Source: Mycobacterium asiaticum (GTDB lineage Bacteria; Actinomycetota; Actinomycetes; Mycobacteriales; Mycobacteriaceae). From it: a DNA stretch of 45,608 nucleotides. Positions 30,949-40,155 of the stretch are shown one piece after another. The notes beneath the pieces are model-generated. The model had not been told where the DNA came from. It worked only from the letters and a program-made list of their open reading frames with translations, and did not search any database. Every line of letters starts with the position of its first letter. Position 1 is the first letter of the stretch. Both the position numbers and the translations under genes were made by a program. Where the stretch lies: the NCBI RefSeq assembly GCF_001668675.1, contig NZ_LZKQ01000306.1:1-45608 (forward strand), given 5' to 3'.

Positions 30949-31623
30949 TTACCTCGCTCGGCGGGCCAGGCGTTCGGAGTCCGAGATCAGCACACTCTTG
31001 CCCTCGAGCCGGATCCAGCCGCGGTGTGCGAAGTCGGCCAGGGCCTTGTTCACCGTCTCCCGGGACGCGCCGACCAGCTGGGCGATCTCTTCCTGGGTCA
31101 GGTCGTGCGTGACCCGCATCGCCCCGCCCTCCTGGGTGCCGAACCGCTGGGCGAGCTGAAGCAGCTGCTTGGCCACCCGGCCTGGCACGTCGGTGAAGAT
31201 CAGGTCGGCCAGGTTGTTGTTGGTGCGGCGCAGTCGTCGGGCGAGCACCCGCAGCAGCTGTTCGGCGATCTCCGGGCGGTCGGCGATCCACGCACGCAGC
31301 GCGTCGCGGTCCATCGAAACCGCCCTGACCTCGGTGATCGTGGTCGCGCTGGAGGTGCGCGGCCCCGGGTCGAAGATCGACAGCTCGCCGAACATGTCCG
31401 ACGGACCCATGATCGTCAGCAGGTTCTCCCGGCCGTCCGGGGACCGGCGGCCGATCTTCACCTTGCCGGCGACGATGATGTATAGCCGGTCACCCGGTTC
31501 ACCTTCGGCAAAAACTGTATGACCGCGGGGGAAATCGACGGGCTGTAATTGCTTGGTCAGCGCGGCGACGGCACTAGGCTCAACCCCTTGGAAGATTCCT
31601 GCCCTTGCCAGGATCTCGTCCAC
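30949..31623 (-). CDS. crp: cAMP receptor protein Crp (CRP/FNR family)
   Basis: This 224-aa protein has the same length as M. tuberculosis Rv3676. The cyclic-nucleotide pocket is FGELS (78-82) with RTSSA (89-93). The C-helix spans about 115-140, and the winged HTH has recognition helix SRETVNKALADF (187-198). It is a global regulator that responds weakly to cAMP and binds TGTGA-N6-TCACA-like sites. Start GTG 31623 has GAAGAGG upstream. In M. tuberculosis the MBL-fold gene Rv3677c is next; here the Mnh/TerC block separates them. Confidence 0.96.
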   Translation of the reverse strand: MDEILARAGIFQGVEPSAVAALTKQLQPVDFPRGHTVFAEGEPGDRLYIIVAGKVKIGRRSPDGRENLLTIMGPSDMFGELSIFDPGPRTSSATTITEVRAVSMDRDALRAWIADRPEIAEQLLRVLARRLRRTNNNLADLIFTDVPGRVAKQLLQLAQRFGTQEGGAMRVTHDLTQEEIAQLVGASRETVNKALADFAHRGWIRLEGKSVLISDSERLARRAR

Positions 31624-31683
31624 GTTGCCTCTTCAACTTTCCAAAAGAAGGATTACCGGCAGTCAGGTGTGACGGCCGACACG

Positions 31684-31689
31684 AGTCTA
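31684..31689 (-). promoter_or_regulatory. -10 candidate for crp
   Basis: The minus strand reads TAGACT, a TANNNT match, giving a leader of about 55 nt to the crp GTG. No good -35 is seen. A short GTGT-N8-ACAC repeat just downstream is not a full Crp consensus. Confidence 0.35.
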
Positions 31690-31720
31690 AAGGTAGGCCA
31701 ATCGGTACGACCTGCCAACG

Positions 31721-32116
31721 CTACACACGATTGACGTGTCGACTCACCGTAAATTGCGTGTTCGAGCGGGCCCGCATTCGGACGCGAGTCGGCAAACCTT
31801 TTTCCATTCGGCCGACCACGTCAGTGGCAAAGACCGTGTCGGCGTGGTGCCGACCGGTCAGTTCCTTGGGCGGCGGGGTGGCCGCCAACTCCTGGGCCTG
31901 GCGACGGTGCAGATATTCGAGCGCCTCGGGCATGCCCTCGCGGGCCAGCGTGCGGACGTCGACCGGCTCGGCCTGCTCCAAAAACTCCGCGACGTCGCTG
32001 GCCGTCACCCTGTCGTAGGCGAGCGCCGTTTCCAGCCGCCCGAGCCCGAGCGTCGCCAGCATCAGCAACCCGGGAATGCAGGCCACCAGCAACCACAACA
32101 CAGAAAGAGTAAACAT
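31721..32116 (-). CDS. small membrane-anchored protein (Rv3675-like)
   Basis: This 131-aa protein has one N-terminal TM segment (about 3-27, LSVLWLLVACIPGLLMLATLGLG). A soluble region follows with a helical stretch (TASDVAEFLEQ...EALEYLHRRQAQEL) and a basic tail. Position upstream of crp, and divergent from nth, matches Rv3675, a conserved mycobacterial membrane protein of unknown function. I used ATG 32116 rather than TTG 32122. Cotranscription with crp is possible across 97 nt, though crp has its own candidate -10. Confidence 0.82.
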   Translation of the reverse strand: MFTLSVLWLLVACIPGLLMLATLGLGRLETALAYDRVTASDVAEFLEQAEPVDVRTLAREGMPEALEYLHRRQAQELAATPPPKELTGRHHADTVFATDVVGRMEKGLPTRVRMRARSNTQFTVSRHVNRV

Positions 32117-32147
32117 GGACAAGGTCTCAGCCAGATCACGAAATCAG

Positions 32148-32153
32148 TACTCT
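32148..32153 (+). promoter_or_regulatory. -10 box giving a leaderless nth transcript
   Basis: TACTCT fits TANNNT and ends 7 nt before GTG 32161, so transcription would start at the initiation codon. No Shine-Dalgarno sequence precedes this GTG. The box supports the longer N-terminus chosen for nth. Confidence 0.45.
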
Positions 32154-32160
32154 GTCGTAG

Positions 32161-32982
32161 GTGACAGCGGCCAAGTCGTCCGGACGTGCGAAATCGAAGC
32201 CGGTACCAGCTGAAACCACTGTCGCAAGTGCCGTCGCCAAGCGTTTCGCCGGCGAGACCCGCACCGGTCTGGTGCGTCGGGCGCGCAGAATGAACCGCTT
32301 ACTGGCGCAGGCGTTTCCGCACGTCTACTGCGAACTGGACTTCACCACGCCGCTCGAACTCGCGGTCGCCACGATCCTGTCGGCGCAGAGCACCGACAAA
32401 CGGGTGAATCTGACCACGCCGGCGCTGTTCGTGAAATACCGCACGGCACTGGATTACGCGCAGGCCGATCGTGAAGAGCTGGAAGCCCTGATCCGGCCCA
32501 CCGGCTTCTACCGCAACAAGGCATCCTCGCTGATCGGCCTCGGGCAGGCGCTGGTCGAGCGGTTCGACGGCCAGGTGCCGAAAACCATGGACGAACTGGT
32601 GACGCTGCCCGGCGTCGGCCGGAAGACCGCCAACGTCATCCTGGGCAACGCCTTCGACATCCCCGGCATCACCGTCGACACCCATTTCGGGCGGCTGGTG
32701 CGACGCTGGCGGTGGACGGCCGAGGAGGACCCGGTCAAGGTCGAGCACGCCGTCGGCGAACTGATCGAGCGCAAGGAGTGGACGCTGCTCAGCCACCGGG
32801 TGATCTTCCACGGCCGCCGGGTCTGCCACGCCCGCAAGCCGGCCTGCGGGGTCTGCGTGCTAGCCAAAGACTGCCCATCCTTTGGTCTGGGCCCAACCGA
32901 ACCGATGCTGGCCGCCGCCCTGGTCCAAGGCCCGGAAACCGATCACCTGCTCGCGCTGGCCGGCCTCGAACCACAGGCCTAG
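32161..32982 (+). CDS. nth: endonuclease III (Nth) DNA glycosylase/AP lyase
   Basis: This 273-aa base-excision-repair enzyme removes oxidised pyrimidines and nicks AP sites. The helix-hairpin-helix LPGVGRKTA (149-157) carries catalytic Lys155, the catalytic Asp173 is in TVDTHFGR, and the 4Fe-4S ligands are Cys222, Cys229, Cys232 and Cys238 in the C-x6-C-x2-C-x5-C pattern. The N-terminus is about 30 residues longer than the Rv3674c form I recall. The -10 box 7 nt upstream of GTG 32161 supports this start, but a start nearer residue 30 is possible. Confidence 0.94.
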   Translation: MTAAKSSGRAKSKPVPAETTVASAVAKRFAGETRTGLVRRARRMNRLLAQAFPHVYCELDFTTPLELAVATILSAQSTDKRVNLTTPALFVKYRTALDYAQADREELEALIRPTGFYRNKASSLIGLGQALVERFDGQVPKTMDELVTLPGVGRKTANVILGNAFDIPGITVDTHFGRLVRRWRWTAEEDPVKVEHAVGELIERKEWTLLSHRVIFHGRRVCHARKPACGVCVLAKDCPSFGLGPTEPMLAAALVQGPETDHLLALAGLEPQA

Positions 32983-32993
32983 CCGCGCCGGCG

Positions 32994-33644
32994 ATGAAGG
33001 CGCTCTCCGGCCCGGCCCGCTGGACCATTGCGGTCCTGGCGGTGGTGGTCGCGCTGATCGTCGCGCTGGTGGCACAACTGCGTGACGACGACGCGGCACC
33101 CCAGGCGACGAACCAGTCGCCATTGCCGCGCGAGCACCGCGACGCTGACACCCCCCAGGCGCTGGCCGAACCCCGGCAGCGGGCCGACCTGGCGCCCTGC
33201 CCCGGTGCGGGAACGCTGCCGGGCGCGGCGGCCCTGCACGGGGTCGTGGTGGAATGCGCGGCGGACGGCACGCCGGTCGACGTGGCCAAGGCGCTGGCCG
33301 GACGCAGGGTCCTCCTCAACTTCTGGGCGTATTGGTGCGCGCCGTGCGCTGCCGAACTGCCGGCGATGGCCGAGTATCAACGTCGGGTGGGATCCGACGT
33401 GATGGTGGTGACGGTGCATCAGGACGAGAACGAGACGGCCGCACTGCTGCGGTTGGCCGACCTGGGCGTCCGGCTACCCACCCTGCAGGACGGCCGGCGT
33501 CGAATCGCCGGCGCCCTGCGAGTGGTTAACGTGATGCCCGCGACGGTGGTACTGCGGCCGGACGGTAGCGTTGCGCAGACCCTGCCGCGGGCCTTCGGCA
33601 GCGCCGACGAGATCGCCGAGGCGGTCGGAAACGGGGCGGGGTGA
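32994..33644 (+). CDS. TlpA-like membrane-anchored thioredoxin (Rv3673c-like)
   Basis: This 216-aa protein has an N-terminal signal anchor (about 9-29), an acidic/Pro linker, and a thioredoxin fold with the redox motif WCAPC (Cys115/Cys118 in FWAYWCAPCAAELPAM). The cis-Pro segment is NVMPATVVL. A second cysteine pair (Cys69, Cys88) precedes the domain. It would reduce or exchange disulfides outside the membrane, as in cytochrome c maturation or secreted-protein folding. It is 11 nt after nth and begins the set leading to marP, whose activity depends on a disulfide. Confidence 0.9.
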   Translation: MKALSGPARWTIAVLAVVVALIVALVAQLRDDDAAPQATNQSPLPREHRDADTPQALAEPRQRADLAPCPGAGTLPGAAALHGVVVECAADGTPVDVAKALAGRRVLLNFWAYWCAPCAAELPAMAEYQRRVGSDVMVVTVHQDENETAALLRLADLGVRLPTLQDGRRRIAGALRVVNVMPATVVLRPDGSVAQTLPRAFGSADEIAEAVGNGAG

Positions 33645-33668
33645 GCGATCGGGGCGGTCGTTGGGCCG

Positions 33669-34487
33669 ATGCATGCAAGTGAGGTACCGGTGAGTGCTGG
33701 GGGCACCGCGCGCGAACGGGACACGTTCGCGCTGACGCCTGACGCCGGCCCGGCCTGGTTGCGCCCGCTCGTCGACAACCTCGACCAGATTCCTGATGCG
33801 TACCGGCGCCGACTTCCGGCGGATGTGCTGGCGATGGTGACCGCCGCGAAATCGGTGTCGTCCCTGAGCAAGGGCGGCCGCGAGGCCGCGGTGCTGGTGC
33901 TTTTCTCGGGTCCACAATCCGGGCCGGCCGGCGACGGCGTCCCCGACGACGCCGACCTGCTGCTCACGGTGCGAGCCTCCACCCTGCGCCACCACGCCGG
34001 CCAGGCCGCCTTCCCTGGTGGCGCCTCCGATCCGGGCGACGCCGGCCCCGTCGCGACGGCCCTTCGCGAAGCGCGCGAGGAAACCGGTATCGACGTGACC
34101 AGGTTGCATCCGCTGGCGACCATGGAACGCACCTTCATCGCGCCGTCGCGCTTCCACGTGGTGCCGGTGTTGGCCTACTCGCCGGATCCCGGACCGGTGG
34201 ACGTCGTCAACGATGCCGAAACTGCGCTGGTGGCGCGCGTTCCGGTTCGCGCGTTCATCAACCCGGCCAATCGGCTGATGGTGTACCGCGGCACCCTGGG
34301 GCGCCGCTGGGCCGGACCGGCGTTTCTGTTGAACCAGATGCTGGTATGGGGCTTCACTGGCCAGGTGATCTCCGCGGTTCTCGACGTCGCCGGCTGGGCG
34401 CAGCCCTGGGACACCGACGACATCCGTGAACTGGACGACGCGATGGTGCTGGTGGGCAGCGCGGACGGATTGCGGGGCGGGCTGTGA
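33669..34487 (+). CDS. CoA-type Nudix hydrolase (Rv3672c-like)
   Basis: This 272-aa protein has the NuCoA motif LLTVRASTLRHHAGQAAFPGG (about 98-118) followed by the Nudix box ending REAREETG (with metal-binding Glu residues). This combination marks enzymes that cleave CoA or its derivatives into phosphopantetheine and 3',5'-ADP. ATG 33669 gives a length like the M. tuberculosis protein; GTG 33690 has a better GAGG spacing and is an alternative. The stop overlaps the upstream GTG candidate of marP (GTGA 34484-34487). Confidence 0.88.
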   Translation: MHASEVPVSAGGTARERDTFALTPDAGPAWLRPLVDNLDQIPDAYRRRLPADVLAMVTAAKSVSSLSKGGREAAVLVLFSGPQSGPAGDGVPDDADLLLTVRASTLRHHAGQAAFPGGASDPGDAGPVATALREAREETGIDVTRLHPLATMERTFIAPSRFHVVPVLAYSPDPGPVDVVNDAETALVARVPVRAFINPANRLMVYRGTLGRRWAGPAFLLNQMLVWGFTGQVISAVLDVAGWAQPWDTDDIRELDDAMVLVGSADGLRGGL

Positions 34488-34492
34488 ACTCG

Positions 34493-35686
34493 ATGACCCC
34501 GTCGCAGTGGCTGGACATCGCCGTATTGGCGGTTGCCTTCATCGCCGCGATCTCCGGCTGGCGTTCCGGCGCCCTGGGCTCGATGCTGTCGTTCGCCGGT
34601 GTGCTACTCGGCGCGGTTGCCGGGGTGCTGCTGGCCCCGCACATCGTCAGCCAGATCGCCGCGCCCCGGGCCAAGCTGTTCGCGGCGTTGTTTTTGATCC
34701 TCGCGCTGGTGGTGGTCGGCGAGGTCGCCGGCGTAGTGCTGGGGCGGGCGGTACGTGGGGCGATCCGTAACCGCCCGATCCGCATGATCGACTCGATCAT
34801 CGGCGTCGGCGTACAACTGATGGTGGTGCTGACCGCCGCGTGGTTGCTGGCGACGCCACTGACCCAGTCCAAGGACCAGCCCGAGTTGGCCGCCGCCGTC
34901 CGCGGCTCACGGGTGCTGGCCGAGGTGAACGAGGTGGCACCCACCTGGCTGAAGTCGGTGCCCAAACGGCTCTCGGCGCTGCTGAACACCTCCGGCCTGC
35001 CGGCGGTGCTGGAGCCGTTCAGCCGTACCCCGGTCATTCCGGTCGCCTCGCCGGACCCGGCGCTGGCCAACAACCCCGTGGTCGCCGCCGCCGCGCCCAG
35101 CGTCGTCAAGATCCGCAGCCTGGCGCCGAGCTGCCAGAAAGTGCTCGAAGGCAGCGGCTTCGTGATCTCGCCCGAGCGGGTGATGACCAACGCGCACGTG
35201 GTCGCGGGTTCCAGCAGTGTGTCAATCCAGTCCAGCGGCAAGCAGTTCGACGCCACCGTGGTGTCCTACGACCCCGCGGTGGACATCGCGATCCTGGCGG
35301 TGCCCGGGTTGCCCTCGGCGCCGCTGGTGTTCGACGACAGCCCGGCAAAGACAGGCACCGACGTGGTGGTGCTGGGTTATCCGGGTGGGGGTAATTTCAC
35401 GGCCACCCCGGCCCGGATTCGCGAAGCCATCAAGCTCAGCGGTCCTGACATCTACCGCAGCCCGCAGCCGGTCACCCGCGACGTCTACACCATCAGAGCC
35501 AATGTGGAACAAGGCGATTCGGGCGGACCCTTGATCGACCTCGACGGCCGTGTGCTCGGTGTGGTCTTCGGCGCCGCCGTCGACGACGCGGACACCGGCT
35601 TCGTGTTGACCGCCGAGGAGGTGGCCGGCCAGCTCTCCCGGATCGGTGCCACCCAACAGGTGAACACCGGGGCCTGCGTCAGCTGA
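34493..35686 (+). CDS. marP: acid-resistance membrane serine protease MarP
   Basis: This 397-aa protein has exactly the length of M. tuberculosis Rv3671c. Four TM helices lie in about residues 5-125 (CvpA-like). A periplasmic chymotrypsin-like domain has the triad His235 (TNAHVV), Asp264 (DIAIL) and Ser343 (GDSGGP). Cys214 and Cys395 are placed to form the disulfide that stabilises the active form. MarP maintains cytosolic pH in acid and cleaves the wall hydrolase RipA. ATG 34493 matches the known start; GTG 34484, overlapping the Nudix stop, would add three residues. Its 3' end overlaps ephE by 8 nt. Confidence 0.96.
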   Translation: MTPSQWLDIAVLAVAFIAAISGWRSGALGSMLSFAGVLLGAVAGVLLAPHIVSQIAAPRAKLFAALFLILALVVVGEVAGVVLGRAVRGAIRNRPIRMIDSIIGVGVQLMVVLTAAWLLATPLTQSKDQPELAAAVRGSRVLAEVNEVAPTWLKSVPKRLSALLNTSGLPAVLEPFSRTPVIPVASPDPALANNPVVAAAAPSVVKIRSLAPSCQKVLEGSGFVISPERVMTNAHVVAGSSSVSIQSSGKQFDATVVSYDPAVDIAILAVPGLPSAPLVFDDSPAKTGTDVVVLGYPGGGNFTATPARIREAIKLSGPDIYRSPQPVTRDVYTIRANVEQGDSGGPLIDLDGRVLGVVFGAAVDDADTGFVLTAEEVAGQLSRIGATQQVNTGACVS

Positions 35687-36635
35687 TCCGCGGCCTGTGC
35701 ACCTGATCGAGGAACCGCGTCAGGTGCCGGTTGATTTCCTGCGGTGCCTCTTCGTGGCTGAAATGCCCTGCGCCGGAGACGGATATGTAGCGGCCGTGCG
35801 GCGCGTAGCGCTGCGTGCGTTCGACCGGCGCGGCCAGCACGTACGGGTCGACGTCGCCACGAATGTGAAGCAGCGGCACGCCGAGTTGCTGAGTCGTCGA
35901 TTTGATGAACCGGTGCCCCTCGGAGCGCAGCTGGCTGCGCACCGCCCACCGCTGATACTCGAGTGCGCAGTGCGCCGCCCCGGGGATCCGGATGGCCCGC
36001 CGCAGATGGCTGACGGTTTGTGAAAAGTCCTCGGTGGCACACCATTTGGCGCTACTACGGGCGCGGACCAGACGCTCGATCTCGGCGCCGTCGTTGCGGG
36101 TAAGCAACCGCTCCGGCCACAGCGGCGCCTGATAGCGCAACAGGGTCGGTAAGAGTGCGCGGCTCTGGTCACGACGGCTGAGGGTGGATCGTCGCAGCGC
36201 CGCGGGGTGGGGTGAGCTGATGACGGCAATGGCACGCACGAGTCGGGAATGCAGCAACGCGGTGGCCCAGCAGGCCAGCCCGCCGTCCGCGTGCCCGATC
36301 AGCGTCGCGGATGAATGTCCCAGTGCGCGAATGAGTCCCGCTGTATCACCGGCCAGTGTCCAACCGTCGTAGCCGCGGGGCGGTTTGTCGGTGCCGCCGT
36401 AGCCGCGCAGGTCGACCGCGACCACCCTGGCTCCGGTCAGGGCTTGTAGTTGATGCCGCCAGGACCACCAGAACGAACCGAACCCGTGCAGCAGCATGAC
36501 CAGTGGCCGACCGGTCCCCGGTCCGGCGTCGTCCGCCAAGGCCTCAACGACATGGAAGCGGATGCCATTGGCGTGCACATCCAGATGGCGCCACGGCCCG
36601 TCGATGCGGACCACCGACGGATCTGGAGCCGGCAT
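35679..36635 (-). CDS. ephE: epoxide hydrolase-like alpha/beta hydrolase EphE
   Basis: This 318-aa alpha/beta hydrolase has the oxyanion HG (50-51), the nucleophile elbow GHADGG with Asp117 (the Asp nucleophile typical of epoxide hydrolases), an acid at about Asp263 and base His291 (GAGHFSHEE). It would open epoxides of lipids or xenobiotics through an ester intermediate. It starts directly after the stop of the holin-like gene (adjacent codons, 36636/36635), so they are coupled. Position matches Rv3670. The cap-domain tyrosines needed to activate epoxides were not verified. Confidence 0.88.
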   Translation of the reverse strand: MPAPDPSVVRIDGPWRHLDVHANGIRFHVVEALADDAGPGTGRPLVMLLHGFGSFWWSWRHQLQALTGARVVAVDLRGYGGTDKPPRGYDGWTLAGDTAGLIRALGHSSATLIGHADGGLACWATALLHSRLVRAIAVISSPHPAALRRSTLSRRDQSRALLPTLLRYQAPLWPERLLTRNDGAEIERLVRARSSAKWCATEDFSQTVSHLRRAIRIPGAAHCALEYQRWAVRSQLRSEGHRFIKSTTQQLGVPLLHIRGDVDPYVLAAPVERTQRYAPHGRYISVSGAGHFSHEEAPQEINRHLTRFLDQVHRPRIS

Positions 36636-37178
36636 TTACCAACCCGAGGGGTCGGTGGCCGGCTTGGTGTCGGCGGGCAGCGCCTTGGGAGAGCCGGACT
36701 TGTCGTGGCCCGGAGTGAAGGCCGTGCGTGCCTCTTTGACCGACTCGATCGTCTTCTGCGGCCCCCGGATCCGGCGCACCTTCAAGAAGCCGAATAGCGC
36801 TAGCAGCACGGTCACCACCACCATGATCCCGAACACGATCAGGAACGCGGCCCAGCGCCACAGCCAGTTGTCGAGCAATTCGGCGAGGAAGAAGAAGAGG
36901 AAGAACGTCGAGTAGAAGAGCACTACCAGCGCGGAGATGAAGAAGACGCTGCCGGTGAGTCCCTTCTTGACGTCGCGGGTGATCTCGGCGCGAGCGAGTT
37001 CGACCTCGGCGCGCACCAGCGTCGACATCTGCGCCGTCACGTCCTTGATCAGCTCGCCGACCGACGGGTCGCCAGCCCTGGCGTGCGGATCGGCCAACGG
37101 AATCGAAGTCAGCGTGCTCGGCACACCGTTCTTCCGATCAGGTTTGCTCACAGACGGTCCCTCTCCGTTTCGCGCCAT
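36636..37178 (-). CDS. phage holin-family-like membrane protein (Rv3669-like)
   Basis: This 180-aa protein has a polar N-terminus, an amphipathic helix (VGELIKDVTAQMSTLVRAEVELARAEI, about 40-66) and two TM helices at about 75-98 and 108-131, then a polar tail with a Pro/Lys-rich end. The order helix plus two TMs is that of the DUF1469/phage-holin-superfamily-6 group found in actinobacterial chromosomes, not of a lytic phage gene. It sits upstream of ephE as in M. tuberculosis. Function is unknown. Confidence 0.88.
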   Translation of the reverse strand: MARNGEGPSVSKPDRKNGVPSTLTSIPLADPHARAGDPSVGELIKDVTAQMSTLVRAEVELARAEITRDVKKGLTGSVFFISALVVLFYSTFFLFFFLAELLDNWLWRWAAFLIVFGIMVVVTVLLALFGFLKVRRIRGPQKTIESVKEARTAFTPGHDKSGSPKALPADTKPATDPSGW

Positions 37179-37349
37179 CGTTCAGCGCCCTTTCAAACCC
37201 AACTGGTGCGCGTCGTCGCGGTTCATGTTGCCATGTGACCCGTTGCTGTACGAGGCCAGCCGAACCATGGCCCGACGGCACCGAACCAACCTGTTAATTG
37301 ACGTGCACGGCCATTTGAAACGGGCAGCGGATGTCAGGCCGCGATCCTT

Positions 37350-37391
37350 TAGACTGGCCCATCGTCCTTTCGATCCCCGCTCGGGGTTCGA
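37350..37391 (+). promoter_or_regulatory. protease promoter -10 and leader hairpin
   Basis: TAGACT (37350-37355) is a TANNNT -10 candidate. The leader then contains TCGATCCCCG (37370-37379) and CGGGGTTCGA (37382-37391), a 10-bp stem with one mismatch and a 2-nt loop, ending 21 nt before the TTG start. It could affect translation or be a protein site. The remaining 37179-37349 stretch shows no gene. Confidence 0.35.
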
Positions 37392-37412
37392 CCATCTGAC
37401 GGGAGTACCACT

Positions 37413-38117
37413 TTGCAGAAGGCGCTTCGCGGCCTCAATCGCGGCATAGGTGCGGCCATCATCACCGCACTACTGGGTCTTCTGTTCTTCCCCGCAAACA
37501 CCGCTGCCGCGGACGACAAGATCCCGCTGGGTGGCGGCGCCGGGATCGTCGTCAACACCGGCACCCTGTGCACGCTGACCGCGATAGGGCACGACAAGTT
37601 CGGCGACCTGGTGGGTTTCAGCTCCGCGCACTGCGGGGGGCCGGGTGCCCCCGTCGCTGCCGAGGGCGCTGAGAACCGGGGCCAGGTGGGAACCATGGTC
37701 GCGGGCAACGACGGCCTGGACTACGCCGTCATCAAGTTCGATCCAGCCAAGGTGACGCCGGTGGCCAACTTCAACAACTTCGCCATCAACGGCATCGGGC
37801 CGGAGCCGGCCTTCGGGCAGGTGGCGTGCAAGCAGGGCCGCACCACCGGCAACTCGTGCGGCGTCACCTGGGGGCCGGGCCAGGACCCGGGCAGCATCCT
37901 GATGCAGGTCTGCGGGGGCCCGGGTGACTCCGGGGCACCCGTGACGGTTGACAACCTGCTGGTGGGGATGATCCACGGAGCCTTCAGCGACAGCCTGCCG
38001 TCGTGCATTACCAAGTACATTCCGCTGCACACCCCGGCCGTGGTGATGTCCATCAACGCCGCGCTGGCCGACATCAACGGCAAGAACCGCCCCGGGTCGG
38101 GGTTCGTCCCGATTTAG
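37413..38117 (+). CDS. secreted trypsin-like serine protease (Rv3668c-like)
   Basis: This 234-aa protein has a signal peptide of about 33 residues (basic start, LLGLLFFPANTAAA, cleavage near AAA/DD). The mature S1-type domain has the triad His73 (SSAHCGG), Asp103 (LDYAVIKF) and Ser173 (GGPGDSGAPV). Cysteines 53/74, 139/149 and 167/198 are placed to form three disulfides, as in Streptomyces-type alpha-lytic proteases. It is exported. The start is TTG 37413 with GGGAG at 37401-37405. No pro-region of the usual length is evident. Confidence 0.92.
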   Translation: MQKALRGLNRGIGAAIITALLGLLFFPANTAAADDKIPLGGGAGIVVNTGTLCTLTAIGHDKFGDLVGFSSAHCGGPGAPVAAEGAENRGQVGTMVAGNDGLDYAVIKFDPAKVTPVANFNNFAINGIGPEPAFGQVACKQGRTTGNSCGVTWGPGQDPGSILMQVCGGPGDSGAPVTVDNLLVGMIHGAFSDSLPSCITKYIPLHTPAVVMSINAALADINGKNRPGSGFVPI

Positions 38118-38124
38118 CGGACGG

Positions 38125-40077
<1,953 letters not shown>

Positions 40078-40084
40078 ATTGTCG

Positions 40085-40090
40085 AGACTA
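40085..40090 (-). promoter_or_regulatory. -10 box giving a leaderless acs transcript
   Basis: The minus strand reads TAGTCT (TANNNT), then 7 nt, then GTG 40077. This is the geometry of mycobacterial leaderless mRNAs. No Shine-Dalgarno sequence is present. Confidence 0.5.
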
Positions 40091-40142
40091 AAGCGTCGGC
40101 GTCCGCCCGTGTGAGTTAGGCCGACCGGACGGTCCGCGACAT

Positions 40143-40148
40143 TAAGGT
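40143..40148 (+). promoter_or_regulatory. -10 box giving a leaderless dppA transcript
   Basis: TAAGGT (TANNNT) ends 7 nt before ATG 40156. With the acs box it makes a compact divergent promoter pair whose -10 elements are about 52 bp apart. Between them lies a small repeat GACCG-GA-CGGTC at about 40123-40134. Confidence 0.5.
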
Positions 40149-40155
40149 CGCTGTC

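Noticed and set aside
31657..31680. Crp autoregulatory site upstream of crp
   Set aside because: GTGT-N8-ACAC has the wrong spacing for TGTGA-N6-TCACA and only partial half-sites.
36636..37178. Prophage interpretation of the holin-like gene
   Set aside because: No other phage genes, integrase or attachment site are near, and the gene is in conserved chromosomal order with ephE.
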